NCBI RefSeq assembly: GCF_001429505.1
Contig: NZ_LMJW01000020.1
Span: forward strand, 668,398 to 724,644
DNA: 56,247 nt
DNA from: Allobosea sp. Root483D1
Lineage (GTDB): Bacteria > Pseudomonadota > Alphaproteobacteria > Rhizobiales > Beijerinckiaceae
Reading direction: 5' to 3'
Numbering within the stretch: the first letter of the stretch is position 1; every line of letters begins with the position of its first letter. Under the pieces are notes generated by a model that had not been told where the DNA came from, did no database searches, and saw only the letters and a program-made list of their open reading frames with translations. The position numbers were made by a program, and so were the translations under genes. Positions 33,996-46,229 of this stretch are shown one piece after another.

Positions 33996-35435
33996 ATGCG
34001 ACGAGACGGTGAGATTCCCAGGCGATCGTGGCGCCGACGCGGGCTCAGGCTGCTCGTGGTCGTGGCTGCATTGCTCGCTCTCGTCGCGACCCCGCTCGCC
34101 ATCATCCTCTATCCGACGCTGAAGCCGTACCCGGCGGCGAGTTTCCCCGCGACGACCTCGCAGCGCGACAGGAACCTGCAGGATCTGGCGCATCTGCGGC
34201 GCCTGCCGGAGGTCGAGCGCAGCTTCACGGCGCAAAGCCGCATGGCGTTCGACCAGGCCATCGCCACACTCGAGCCACGGGCGAGCGATCTCGACCGAGC
34301 CGGCCTGGCCATGGCGGCGGCGAAAGCCGTGGCCCTGGCCGATAACGGCCATTCCAATGTGCTCGGGCTCGCCGGCGACCACGGCTTCAACGCCGTGCCG
34401 ATCCGCCTCGGCTGGTTCGGCGACGGGCTGTTCGTGGTTGCGGCGGACGAGGAGCGGCGCGATCTCCTCGGCGGGCAGATCCTCGGCGTGAATGGGCGCG
34501 CGACCATCGCGCTGGTCGAGGCGCTGCGCCCCTATGTCGGCGGTCCCGCCAATCTCGCCCGGGAGTTTGCGCCGAACCTCCTGATCTCGCCGGAGCTGCT
34601 GCACGCGGCCGGTCTCGCCGCGACGGCGAATGGCAGCAGCTTCGAGATCCGCCTGGCCGATGGCCGCGTGGCCTTCGTCGAACTTGCTGCCAGGGCGGCC
34701 ACGCGCGCGCCTACGACTCGCTTTTCATGGCCGAAAGGCAATCTGGGTCCGACGCAGCCGAAAGGGTGGGGGCATGTGCTCGATGGTGTCGCGTTGCCAG
34801 CCTATCTCACGCGCCTCGACGCCAATTACTGGCACAGCTATCCCGCGTCCGACCTGCTCCATGTGCAAATCAACCGCGTCGCCGATCAGGGGTCGGTCGG
34901 CGTCGCCAAATACCTCTCCGACCTGCTCGATGAAGCGGCGCGCAAACCCGTCCGCAATGCCGTCGTCGACCTGCGCTTCAATCCCGGCGGCGACTATACG
35001 TTGACGGCCGATTTCGCGCGGCGCTTGCCGGAGCTCCTGCCGCCCGACGGCAAGCTCTTCATCCTGACCAGCGCCAACACCTTCTCGGCGGCGATCAGCA
35101 CCGCGGCGAGGCTGAAACACTTCGCCGGACCACGCGCCATCCTCGTCGGCGAGGCGATGGGAGACCGCTCGCAATTCTGGGGCGAGGGCGGGCTCACCTT
35201 GCTGCCGAATTCGAAGGTCGCGGTGCGCTACACGACCGCGTTCCATGACTGGGAGCATGGCTGCGGCCTGTCGCAGGTCACGACCTGCTTCCTGCTGAAC
35301 TATGTCTACGGCGTGCCTGCGGGCGCACTCCAGCCGGCGCTCACGATCGTGCCAAGCTTCGCCGATTACGCTGCGGGCAAGGACGTCGTGATGTCGGAGG
35401 TCATGCAGCAGCTGGCATCGGGCCAGGGGCGCTGA
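33996..35435 (+). CDS. S41-like serine peptidase family protein, membrane anchored
   Basis: 479 residues from the ATG at 33996 (ATG 33927 and TTG 33897 are alternatives). A basic N-terminus and one membrane helix (about 17-40, LLVVVAALLALVATPLAIIL) precede the extracytoplasmic domain. DNGHSNVL provides the His of tricorn/IRBP-type S41 enzymes. TSANTFSAAIS near residue 370 has the likely nucleophile Ser. The Lys of CtpA-type enzymes is not present (VGEAMGDRSQFWG there). NPGGDYTLTADFA is typical of the family. Probably a cell-envelope peptidase; substrate unknown. Confidence 0.8.
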   Translation: MRRDGEIPRRSWRRRGLRLLVVVAALLALVATPLAIILYPTLKPYPAASFPATTSQRDRNLQDLAHLRRLPEVERSFTAQSRMAFDQAIATLEPRASDLDRAGLAMAAAKAVALADNGHSNVLGLAGDHGFNAVPIRLGWFGDGLFVVAADEERRDLLGGQILGVNGRATIALVEALRPYVGGPANLAREFAPNLLISPELLHAAGLAATANGSSFEIRLADGRVAFVELAARAATRAPTTRFSWPKGNLGPTQPKGWGHVLDGVALPAYLTRLDANYWHSYPASDLLHVQINRVADQGSVGVAKYLSDLLDEAARKPVRNAVVDLRFNPGGDYTLTADFARRLPELLPPDGKLFILTSANTFSAAISTAARLKHFAGPRAILVGEAMGDRSQFWGEGGLTLLPNSKVAVRYTTAFHDWEHGCGLSQVTTCFLLNYVYGVPAGALQPALTIVPSFADYAAGKDVVMSEVMQQLASGQGR

Positions 35436-35451
35436 GGCGTCTTAACCTGCC

Positions 35452-36675
35452 TCAGCCCTGCCAGCGGCTCAGCGCCTCGGCGATGGTCTGGTTGCCGGCG
35501 CCGCCCTTCTCGAAGGTGAGGATGCCGCGCCGGCCGGAGTTGAAGCGCACCGGCAGGTCGATCCAGTTGCGGTTGCGCAGCAAATCGAGATTGCGCTCGG
35601 CCTCGACCGGGACATTCGACAGGGCCGCGACGAACAGGTTCTCGCCCAGCGCCGAGGAGATCGCCGAGAGCGGTGCGCCGCGCTCGCCTTCTTCCAGCTT
35701 GAACTGCGGCACGCCGACCTCGCGGATCGCATCGTTCGCGGCTTCGCCCGTGGTGGTGAAGCGCATGCCGATGATGTGCGAGGCCGGGAAGGCCGGATCG
35801 GTGTTGCGCCGGACGGTGAAGTCGAGCGAGAGCCCGGCATCGGCGACCTCGATGGTGCCGCGTACGATCGTCTCGACCGGCCGGCCGGGGCCGGCGGTGT
35901 CGCTGTCGAGCCGCCAGAGGACGCGGCCTTGCACGGTGCGCGGCTGCTGTGGCGTCTCCGGCACCTCGATATAGAGGATGGCGCGCTGGGCGACGGTGAT
36001 GTCGCTGCCGGGCTGGGCGCCGGCCTGCTGGTTGGGGCGCTGGCCGGAAGGCTGGCTCGGCGCCGGGGCCGACTCGCCGCCGGCGCGCTCGCTGATCTTG
36101 CCGGCCTGGTCCTGCTGCGCCGGCGGCGCCTGCGTCTCGACACGCGGCTGCCGGACCTGCTGGTCCTGCGGGGCGATCTTGTTGACGTAATAGGCCGCGC
36201 CGGCGATCACCGCGACGGCGAGCGCCACACCGCCACCGACGATGGCGGTGCGGACATGGCCAGGGTCGACGCTGCGCTTGCGCGGCGGGGCGACGCGCGG
36301 GCGGATGGGCTGGGGCTCGTCGCGGGCCGCCGGCTCGTCGAAGCGCGGCATCTCCTGCGACAGCGCCGGGCGCGGCTTCGGCTCGGGACGCGCCGGAGGC
36401 GTAGGCGGTGCGGGCGGCGGTTCGTCGAGGGGCAGAGGCGGCAGGCTCGGCTCGATCGCCTCGGCGAGCGCGATCTCCGCCTCGATGCGCGACACTGCCT
36501 CGTCGAGCGAGAGCCGCTCGCGGGTGATGTCGGCTTCCGAGAGCGGTGGATCGAGGTTACGCAATTGCCCGAGCAACGCCGTGCGCGCCCGGTCATAGAC
36601 GGAGCGGCGCGCTTCCGGCGACTTGTCGGTCAGTCCGGCGATCGCACGCGCCAGAATGGGGTGGAAATCGGCCAT
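35452..36675 (-). CDS. Proline-rich single-pass membrane protein of unknown function
   Basis: 407 residues. The N-terminal cytoplasmic helical part (MADFHPILARAIAGLTDKSPEARRSVYDRAR) is followed by a Pro/Glu/Arg-rich linker (about 85-140), one membrane helix (about 145-165, AIVGGGVALAVAVIAGAAYYV), a second Pro/Gln-rich linker and a C-terminal beta-rich domain (about 235-400). Similar proteins accompany purA in Hyphomicrobiales (recall). The start at 36675 was preferred over one three codons upstream. It follows purA by 31 bp on the same strand and is probably co-transcribed. Confidence 0.75.
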   Translation of the reverse strand: MADFHPILARAIAGLTDKSPEARRSVYDRARTALLGQLRNLDPPLSEADITRERLSLDEAVSRIEAEIALAEAIEPSLPPLPLDEPPPAPPTPPARPEPKPRPALSQEMPRFDEPAARDEPQPIRPRVAPPRKRSVDPGHVRTAIVGGGVALAVAVIAGAAYYVNKIAPQDQQVRQPRVETQAPPAQQDQAGKISERAGGESAPAPSQPSGQRPNQQAGAQPGSDITVAQRAILYIEVPETPQQPRTVQGRVLWRLDSDTAGPGRPVETIVRGTIEVADAGLSLDFTVRRNTDPAFPASHIIGMRFTTTGEAANDAIREVGVPQFKLEEGERGAPLSAISSALGENLFVAALSNVPVEAERNLDLLRNRNWIDLPVRFNSGRRGILTFEKGGAGNQTIAEALSRWQG

Positions 36676-36706
36676 TGGCCTCACATGTCCGCGTTGGCCC
36701 GGTCCG

Positions 36707-37999
<1,293 letters not shown>

Positions 38000-38043
38000 G
38001 GAGGAGATTCCCTCTTTGCTGTTGGCGCAAGCGCCCGCACGAA

Positions 38044-38071
38044 CAAAAACCCCGGCGCAAGGCCGGGGTTT
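38044..38071 (-). terminator. Terminator-like hairpin in the purA leader (candidate attenuator)
   Basis: On the minus strand, a perfect 10-bp stem (AAACCCCGGC / GCCGGGGTTT, loop of 5) runs straight into TTTTT. It ends 45 bases before the purA ATG. The neighbouring gene upstream is divergent, so no minus-strand gene needs this terminator. Confidence 0.7.
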
Positions 38072-38244
38072 CGGGTGGGTCCTTGCAAGCCCTCTTCGGC
38101 CAAGAGGATGGCAAGGTCAAGGCTGACGGCGGCAAAGCCGGGGAAAGAATTTTTCGGGACGCTGTCGATTCCGTCGCTTCCGGTTCGACGCATGGGCAGA
38201 GGGAGCGGTGCAGCACTGCTTCGGGAGCCCACAGGAGAAGCAGC

Positions 38245-38811
38245 ATGCGCAAGCTCGTCGTCACCCAGTATATCTCGCTCGACGGCGTCATCGAGGACCC
38301 GGTCGGCATGGAGAATTCCGGCCTCGGCGACTGGACCGGGCCGTTCTCGCGCGGGCCGGAAGGCGAGCGACTGAAGCAGGAAGAGCTCGATGCCGCGGGT
38401 TCGCTGCTGCTCGGCCGCGGCACTTACGACGCCTTCGCCGCGGTCTGGCCGCATGTGACCGACAGCCCTTTCGCCGACCAGATCAACGCGCTGCCCAAGC
38501 ATGTCGCCTCGACGACGCTGACGAAGGCCGGATGGCAGGGGACTTCGATCCTGGTGGGCGACGCGCTCGCCGCCATCGCCGCGCTGAAGGAAGGGATCGG
38601 CGGCGACATCCTGGTCTATGGCAGCCTGAAGCTCGTCCACGGCCTGCAGCGCGCCGGGCTGGTCGATGTCTACAACCTGATGGTCTATCCGGTCGCGCTC
38701 GGCGCCGGCGGGCGGCTCTTCGCCGATGGCGCCCGCAGCAATCTTGCGCTCGCCGGGGCGAAAACCCTGGGCGAGGGCATCCAGTGGCTGCGCTACGAGG
38801 TCAGGCACTGA
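38245..38811 (+). CDS. Dihydrofolate reductase-like protein (RibD C-terminal domain)
   Basis: 188 residues. The core is RKLVVTQYISLDGVIEDP (residues 2-19), LLLGRGTYDAFAAVWP (about 53-68), ILVYGSLKLVHGLQ and YPVALGAGGRLFADG, the standard YyaP/RibD_C pattern of stand-alone reductase-fold proteins of uncertain substrate. An AGGAGAAG ribosome site precedes the ATG at 38245, and the longer upstream frame is not supported. It is divergent from purA with a 245-bp gap. Confidence 0.9.
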   Translation: MRKLVVTQYISLDGVIEDPVGMENSGLGDWTGPFSRGPEGERLKQEELDAAGSLLLGRGTYDAFAAVWPHVTDSPFADQINALPKHVASTTLTKAGWQGTSILVGDALAAIAALKEGIGGDILVYGSLKLVHGLQRAGLVDVYNLMVYPVALGAGGRLFADGARSNLALAGAKTLGEGIQWLRYEVRH

Positions 38812-38899
38812 CGGGCAGGGCGGCCTTGCGGCCGCGGTGGTTGCAGGCGAGCGCCGGGAGGATTAACCCGGCACCATCAACCCTGCGGGACCTAAGCCG

Positions 38900-39478
38900 A
38901 TGCAGCCGATCGCCATTTCCATCCTCACTGTCTGCGGGATCGAGGAACTGCCGGCGCAGAGCGCGCGCAAGGTCAGCCATGTGCTGTCGCTGCTCGACCC
39001 CGACCTGCCGGAGCTCGAATCCTTTGCGGCCTACAACGCCCATGAGCGCGTGACGCTGCGCTTCCACGACATCATCACGCCGCAGGAAGGCCGCGTGCAT
39101 CCGACCGACGCGCATGTCGCGGAAATTCTCGACTTCGGTGCCAGCTTGCGTGAGTCGGCGCTGAAGCGGCAGGAGGGGCACCTGTTGGTGCATTGCCATA
39201 TGGGCATCTCGCGCTCGACCGCGGCGATGCTGTCGCTGATGGCGCAGGTGAACCCCGAGGAGGGCGAGGACGCCCTGTTCGCCCGCCTGCGCGGGATCCG
39301 GCCGCAGGCCTGGCCGAACTCGGTGATGATCGGTTTCGCCGACGCACAGCTGAAGCGCGGCGGGAAGCTCACCGATGCGCTTCGCCGGCACTATGCCCAC
39401 CAGCTCGAGGCGCAGCCGCGATATCGCCAGTGGATGGCCGATCTCGGCCGCGGCGCCGAAGTCGCGATGGCGGGCTGA
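38900..39478 (+). CDS. Protein tyrosine phosphatase-like protein (CX5R)
   Basis: 192 residues with the phosphatase P-loop HCHMGISRST near residue 100, that is H-C-x5-R-S. Upstream FHDIITPQEGRVHPTDAHV supplies a possible general acid Asp. The family is common in alphaproteobacteria as soluble cytoplasmic proteins of about 170-190 residues. The natural substrate is unknown. Its start is 88 bp after the RibD-like gene on the same strand, so co-transcription is possible. Confidence 0.88.
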   Translation: MQPIAISILTVCGIEELPAQSARKVSHVLSLLDPDLPELESFAAYNAHERVTLRFHDIITPQEGRVHPTDAHVAEILDFGASLRESALKRQEGHLLVHCHMGISRSTAAMLSLMAQVNPEEGEDALFARLRGIRPQAWPNSVMIGFADAQLKRGGKLTDALRRHYAHQLEAQPRYRQWMADLGRGAEVAMAG

Positions 39479-39666
39479 ACGCTTTCAGCTCCGGCTGCCA
39501 GCTCATTACCCCTCCGACCCGCCGTCAGTCTCCTGGAGCATGGCTGTTTTGCCGTGTTCGCAGAATGACTTGGCGGTGTTCGGTCGTATGAGAAGGAGGG
39601 GGCGGCGTAAGGCAGTGGCATGAGCCATGCCTGCAAAAGAACGCTGCGGGCCGGGGGACACCGATC

Positions 39667-40878
39667 ATGACGAAGCTCGACGACTGGCTCGGCGCGCACC
39701 ACGCCGAGTTCACGGCGATCCGCCGCGACATCCACGCCCATCCCGAGCTCGGCCTGGAAGAATATCGCACGGCCAGGCTCGTCGCCGACAGGCTGCGCGA
39801 ATGGGGCGTCGAGGTCACCGAGACGATCGGCAAGACCGGCGTCGTCGGCGTCATCCGCGGCAGCCAGCCCGGCCAGCGTGCCATCGGCCTGCGCGCCGAC
39901 ATGGATTGCCTGGCGCTGGAGGAACTGACCGGGCTGCCGCATGCCTCGAAATTTCCCGGCCGCATGCACGCCTGCGGCCATGACGGCCACACCACCATGC
40001 TGCTCGCGGCGGCCCGCTATCTCGCCGAGAACCGGGATTTCGGCGGCACGGTCAACCTGATCTTCCAGCCGGCCGAGGAAGGCCGCGGCGGCGCCAACGC
40101 CATGCTCGCCGACGGGCTGTTCGAGCGCTTCCCCTGCGATGCGATCTACGGACTGCACAACACCCCCGGCCAGCCGGCGTCGAGCTTCGGCACGGCGGTC
40201 GGCCCCTTCCTGGCGGCAGCCGATTCCTGGCGGGTGACCTTCCGCGGCGTCGGCGGCCATGGCGGTTCGCAACCGCATCGCTCGACCGACATCACCTATG
40301 CGCAGGCGCATTTCGTGCTCGGGCTGCAGGGCATCGTCGGCCGCAATGTCGCGCCGCTCGACACGGCAGTGATCAGCGTCGGCTTCATCCATGGCGGCGA
40401 CGAGAACGCCTCGAACGTCATCCCCTCGGAGCTGGTGATCGGCGGCACGGCGCGGACCTATTCGCAGGAGGTGCGCGATCTGGTCGAGCGGCGCATCGCC
40501 GAGCTGGCGGCGGCGACGGCGCAGGCCTGGGGTTGTGACGCCGAGGCTCATTATCACCGCGGCACGAGCCCGTTGGTGAACGCCGCCGAGCAGGTGAAGG
40601 TCGCTGTCGCGGCGGCATCCGCTGCCGCCGGGCCTGAGCATGTCGACGGCGAGATGCGGCGTGGCACGGGCGGTGAGGATTTCGCCGAGATGATGCTGGT
40701 CTGCCCCGGCGCCTTCATGCGCATCGGCAACGGCGTCGCGGCGGACGGCTCGTTCAAGGGGCTGCACACCCCGCTCTACGACTTCAACGACGCGATCATC
40801 CCGGCTGGCGTGCGCTACTGGGTCGGCCTGGTCGAGCAGGAACTCGGCCAGGGCTGGCAGGCGATTGCAGCCGAGTAG
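39667..40878 (+). CDS. M20-family amidohydrolase (hippurate/IAA-amino acid hydrolase type)
   Basis: 403 residues. Metal-binding motifs are MHACGHDGHTTML (near residue 100), FQPAEEGRGGA and the catalytic Glu pair. The lid/dimerisation domain contains GVGGHGGSQPHRSTD. C-terminal GTGGEDFAEM provides the last metal His/Glu region. It cleaves N-acyl amino acids in the cytoplasm; exact substrate unknown. The ATG at 39667 is preceded by GGGGGA. Single gene, 188 bp after the phosphatase gene, with a small GGCATG/CATGCC hairpin in between. Confidence 0.94.
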   Translation: MTKLDDWLGAHHAEFTAIRRDIHAHPELGLEEYRTARLVADRLREWGVEVTETIGKTGVVGVIRGSQPGQRAIGLRADMDCLALEELTGLPHASKFPGRMHACGHDGHTTMLLAAARYLAENRDFGGTVNLIFQPAEEGRGGANAMLADGLFERFPCDAIYGLHNTPGQPASSFGTAVGPFLAAADSWRVTFRGVGGHGGSQPHRSTDITYAQAHFVLGLQGIVGRNVAPLDTAVISVGFIHGGDENASNVIPSELVIGGTARTYSQEVRDLVERRIAELAAATAQAWGCDAEAHYHRGTSPLVNAAEQVKVAVAAASAAAGPEHVDGEMRRGTGGEDFAEMMLVCPGAFMRIGNGVAADGSFKGLHTPLYDFNDAIIPAGVRYWVGLVEQELGQGWQAIAAE

Positions 40879-40910
40879 GGGGCAGCAGTGCGATGGGGGG
40901 CTGAGCCCGC

Positions 40911-42596
40911 CTACCGCCGCGGCTGGTCGAAGATCACCTCGCGGTCGCCGGGATATTTGATCCGGTAGGCGAGGCGGATCTCCTTCTGCGCGCCGGGAGC
41001 GAGCTCGAAGCTCCAGGCCGAGACGCCGCGCTTGTCGCCGACCTGCTTCTCGGTCGGTGGCGTGCTCTGCGACAAAAGCTCGACCGTGATCGCGCTGTTC
41101 TCCGAGAACGGCACGCGCTCGGTCACGATGAGCTTGACCGGCTGGGCGTGCAGGCTCTTCACCACCGTCTTGAACTCGCGCTGGTCGGTCCGGGTCGAAC
41201 CGAGCCAGCCGGAATCGTTCTCGCGCCTGCGCACCGGCACGCGGGTCACCTTGAGGCGGTCGTCGGCGCCGAAGCCGAGCTCGACCTTGTCGCCGGGCGC
41301 GACCTGCCCGAGGCGGCCCTTGCCGATATAGGCGCCGTCGCGATGGAGATAGACCTCGCCGGCGAGCAGTGGCGCCTCGTCCTCGTGGTTGAAGCTGGCC
41401 TCGAGATAGGCCTTCTCCTCGAGCTCCGGCGTGGCGCGGGCGGATAGCTCCGGCTTGACCTTGCCTTGTGTCAGCACCACGGCCTTGCTGGAGCCGTCCT
41501 GCGGGATAGTGACCCGGCCGGGTACCTTGAAGCTCGCCTGATAGGCACCGGCGCTGACGCTCGCGGTCTGCACCTCGGCCTCTTTGGGGGCGGCAGCGCC
41601 GAGAGCCTGGTCGGCCGTGGCGGGCGCCGGTGCGATTGCCAAAGCCGGGGGTCTGGCTGCGCGCTCGGAGGCCTGTTTCTGCAGGCGCGCCCGCTCCTCA
41701 TAAATCTCTGGCGGCTCGTAGAAGGCGATGCGCAGCGGATTGAGCTCCGGCGCCCGCGTGCCCTGGGCCGAGCGCGTCGTCGAAAGCTCGACCGAGACCT
41801 CGCTCCAGTCCTCGCCGGTGCGCTGGCGCAATTCGGCGCGGCGGGTGAAGGCGATCTCGGCGGCGCCATTGGCACTGCCGGTGGTGAGCCGGGCCTCGTA
41901 GACCGGGAGCCAGCTCGCGCCTGCGACGCGGTAGCTGACGGAGATGTCGGCCGCGACCGGCGCCTTGGCCTCGACGGCGATGGCGACGTCGCGCTTGGGC
42001 TGGCTGGCGCGCGGCGCCAATGGCCTCGCCTTTTCCAAAGCGGCGATCTCGGCGTCGAGATCGGAGATGCGGTTGCGCAAGCCGAGCAATTCGCCCTGGA
42101 CCTTGACCAGTGCGGTGCCGATCGCGTCGAACACTGCCGGCCAGTCGCTCACGGGGAGGACCTTGCCGTCCGGACCGAGCTTGTCGGGTCCGACCTTGCC
42201 GAAATTCTCGATGGTGGCGCGCTTGGCCTCGATGGCGCTGACCTCGCCGGTGAGCTTGGCCTTCTCGCCCTGGAGCGCCCGGATCTTGCCTTCCAGAACC
42301 TGGTCAAGGGCGGGACGGGCCTCGCCCGGGACCTGGCGGACATCGACCGCGCCGATCGAGAAGGCGCCGGTCCCTTGCGCCTCGACCCGGATCGAGGCGG
42401 GGTCGACGGAGGCAGGCAGGCCGCGCAGCACGATCTGCGAGACGCCCTCCAGCAGCGAGGCTTTGCCGAGCCGGGTCACCACCGCACCGTCGGGGTAGAC
42501 GGTGACGTGGTCGATCTTCGAGGCAAGTTCGATCTCGGCGGCGCCGACGAGGCTCGGTGCGAACATCAAGGCTGCGGCCAGTCCGGTCTTCATCAT
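40911..42596 (-). CDS. DUF4139 / mucoidy inhibitor MuiA-like secreted protein
   Basis: 561 residues. The signal peptide is 1-19 (MMKTGLAAALMFAPSLVGA). The N-terminal DUF4140 part follows (IDHVTVYPDGAVVTRLGKASL, about 25-120), then a coiled coil (about 95-125 and 155-190, rich in Leu/Glu/Lys) and a large C-terminal DUF4139 domain starting near ISVSYRVAGASWLPVYEARL. The family has beta-rich repeats and is implicated in envelope or polysaccharide phenotypes only by name. It starts with two adjacent ATGs. Convergent with the M20 gene, 32 bp apart. Confidence 0.88.
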   Translation of the reverse strand: MMKTGLAAALMFAPSLVGAAEIELASKIDHVTVYPDGAVVTRLGKASLLEGVSQIVLRGLPASVDPASIRVEAQGTGAFSIGAVDVRQVPGEARPALDQVLEGKIRALQGEKAKLTGEVSAIEAKRATIENFGKVGPDKLGPDGKVLPVSDWPAVFDAIGTALVKVQGELLGLRNRISDLDAEIAALEKARPLAPRASQPKRDVAIAVEAKAPVAADISVSYRVAGASWLPVYEARLTTGSANGAAEIAFTRRAELRQRTGEDWSEVSVELSTTRSAQGTRAPELNPLRIAFYEPPEIYEERARLQKQASERAARPPALAIAPAPATADQALGAAAPKEAEVQTASVSAGAYQASFKVPGRVTIPQDGSSKAVVLTQGKVKPELSARATPELEEKAYLEASFNHEDEAPLLAGEVYLHRDGAYIGKGRLGQVAPGDKVELGFGADDRLKVTRVPVRRRENDSGWLGSTRTDQREFKTVVKSLHAQPVKLIVTERVPFSENSAITVELLSQSTPPTEKQVGDKRGVSAWSFELAPGAQKEIRLAYRIKYPGDREVIFDQPRR

Positions 42597-42755
42597 TTTA
42601 GTCCCCCGACAAATCAAGCGGCCGCGATTTGTCCGGTGGATTTCGGCGCGGCGAGGGCGGAATTGAGCCGGAACGCGGGATGGCGCCGCGCGGGCGCCAT
42701 CACCGCCCGGCGACGATGGCTGGCCCTTGCCGGCGCCAGCGCGGTTTTCGCTACG

Positions 42756-43667
42756 TCAAGGCGTCGGCAGCGGCGGGATCATCGGCTCGAAGCCGTCGGA
42801 ATTCTTCTGCCGCGCCCGGTCGTGCAGGTAGGCGACGACCTGCGCCATGGTGTTGGCGTTGCCGAGCGCGTTGGCGGTCGTGTTCACCTCGATGTCGCCG
42901 AGACCGACCGTGTGGAAATACTCATGGGTGACCACGTCGCGCTGGAGGTCGGCATTGGCCGAGAACCAGGAATTGCAGAGATCGGTATCCGGCGGCTTGC
43001 GGCCCGGCGTCGTCCAGGCATAGGCGGGCTTCGGATTGCTGCACTTGCCACCGGCATGAGCCGGGTTGAGGGATTTCGGCAAGGCAAGATTCTGCTCGAT
43101 CAGTCCGACCGCCTTTCCCAGTGCGTCGCGAAAAGCCGGATCCATCGGATTGGATGGCACCAGCAGCTTGCGCGAGATCACCGCCATGTCGCGCCGGTAG
43201 TTCCGGCGCAATTCGTTGAAGGCGTCCTCGCTGCCATGCGAATCCTCGAAATACTTGATCTGCCGCTGCAGGAGCTTCAGCCGGTTCAGCGCGAAGCGGA
43301 GCGAAGAGCGGCTCGCATCCCAGGCGGCGTCGATACGGGTCGCATCGGTCGGCCCCGATGGCGGGGTCGGCGAGGGCGGGACGAAGCCGGTCTTCTCGAT
43401 CCGGTACTTGCCGCGATAATAGGACGCTTCGTACCAGGTGTGGTCGCTGCCGGTGGTCAGCGGCCTCTGCCAGCTCTCGCGGGTGGTCGAGCCCTTCCAC
43501 CACATGTTGACCAGCTTGGAGGTGGCGGCCCAGTTGCCGACGCCGCTTTCCATGCTGCCGAGGTCGCGCCAGGTCACGCCGCCATCGCTCCGGAAATCAT
43601 ACTCCCAGACCCAACTCTTGACCCGGACCGTCCAGGTTCCGATCAGCAAATCGAGATCGCCGGCCAT
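42756..43667 (-). CDS. Putative HExxH metallopeptidase with N-terminal beta domain
   Basis: 303 residues, no signal peptide. Residues ~5-90 look like a small beta-barrel (LLIGTWTVRVKSWVWEY, GVGNWAATSKLVNMWW, TRESWQRPL). The middle is helical (DASRSSLRFALNRLKLLQ), and the C-terminal part holds VVTHEYFHTVGLGDIEVNT, an HExxH zinc motif with a following Asp as in M35-type aspzincins. Two Cys pairs may stabilise it. The combination suggests a protein-cleaving enzyme exported by a non-Sec route or acting as a toxin/effector, but this is inference. Confidence 0.7.
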   Translation of the reverse strand: MAGDLDLLIGTWTVRVKSWVWEYDFRSDGGVTWRDLGSMESGVGNWAATSKLVNMWWKGSTTRESWQRPLTTGSDHTWYEASYYRGKYRIEKTGFVPPSPTPPSGPTDATRIDAAWDASRSSLRFALNRLKLLQRQIKYFEDSHGSEDAFNELRRNYRRDMAVISRKLLVPSNPMDPAFRDALGKAVGLIEQNLALPKSLNPAHAGGKCSNPKPAYAWTTPGRKPPDTDLCNSWFSANADLQRDVVTHEYFHTVGLGDIEVNTTANALGNANTMAQVVAYLHDRARQKNSDGFEPMIPPLPTP

Positions 43668-43900
43668 CTGCCATCCCCGTTAAGGAGGCAAGTCAGGCTA
43701 CCGGGCCGGGCCACCTGTCCTTGCGAAAGGCAAAGAACGCATCGTCAGAGGAATGGCGGATAGACTTGCACGAAGCGATGACGCCAACAAGATCGCAGTG
43801 CGCAGTTCGCGCGTCGGCAGTTTAGCCAGCGAATTCAGTACATTCGTAAGCGGTGTCGATGCGGATGTCGCGCGGCTCGATCCGCAGACGACGTCCGCGC

Positions 43901-45523
<1,623 letters not shown>

Positions 45524-45605
45524 GATGTCCGGAACGCTGAGAGAATGGGAGTTGCCGCGCACTTACAGGGCTAGCGGCGCATGTGGAACCCCGTAAGCGG
45601 CCGTC

Positions 45606-46214
45606 TCAAGCCTTTGCGCTGCGCGCGACCATGGCGGTGATCGTCTCGAACAGCTCCTGCTTCGCCTCGCTGGCGTCGACCTCTCCGGTCGCGGCGGCAT
45701 GCGAAAGCCCTTCGGCGGCGCCGAGCATGGCGCGTAGGCCGGCGGTCGGGATCGTACGGCCCTCGGCGAAGGGGGCGAGCAGGCTCCGGCATTTCTCCAG
45801 GAAGATCACGTCGCAGTCGCGCTTGACCGCGGCAAGCTCGGGCGAACCCGCCAGAGCCGCGACGACACCGGGAATCTCGCGGCCCTGGGTCAGCACGCAA
45901 TCGACGTAGGAAGAGGCGATCGCTCCGGCCTTGCCGGCGAGGGTGGCTTCGCTGCTTTCGAGCGCCGCATCCATGATCGCGTACTCGCGCGCGTCAAAGT
46001 CGCGATAGAGCGCGATCAGCAGGCCGCTACGGGTGGCGAAGTGGCTGTAGACCACCGGCTTGGCGACGCCGGCCCGCTCGGCGAGGCGGCCGAGCGTCAG
46101 GGCGTCGGTGCCTTCCTCGCCGACGATCCGCCAGGCGGTCTCGATGAGCTGGCGCTGGCGGTCCTCGCGCGTCAGGCGCTGACGGCGCGGCCGTTCGATA
46201 TCAAGGCTTGACAT
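45606..46214 (-). CDS. TetR-family transcriptional regulator
   Basis: 202 residues. The HTH domain is at 14-65 (RQRQLIETAWRIVGEEG, LGRLAERAGVAKPVVYSHF), and the C-terminal ligand-binding domain spans about 75-195 and includes FLEKCRSLLAPFAEG. It is divergent from a flavodoxin-fold quinone reductase gene 77 bp away and very likely represses it. The short intergenic region is AT-rich and holds a palindrome that would serve as operator. Confidence 0.92.
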   Translation of the reverse strand: MSSLDIERPRRQRLTREDRQRQLIETAWRIVGEEGTDALTLGRLAERAGVAKPVVYSHFATRSGLLIALYRDFDAREYAIMDAALESSEATLAGKAGAIASSYVDCVLTQGREIPGVVAALAGSPELAAVKRDCDVIFLEKCRSLLAPFAEGRTIPTAGLRAMLGAAEGLSHAAATGEVDASEAKQELFETITAMVARSAKA

Positions 46215-46229
46215 ATCTTATGTACCAAA

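Noticed and set aside
41466..43763. A 765-codon plus-strand open frame
   Set aside because: It runs antisense to the DUF4139 and HExxH genes, is Arg/Gly/Asp-rich and has no recognisable motif. It follows from GC-rich third positions.
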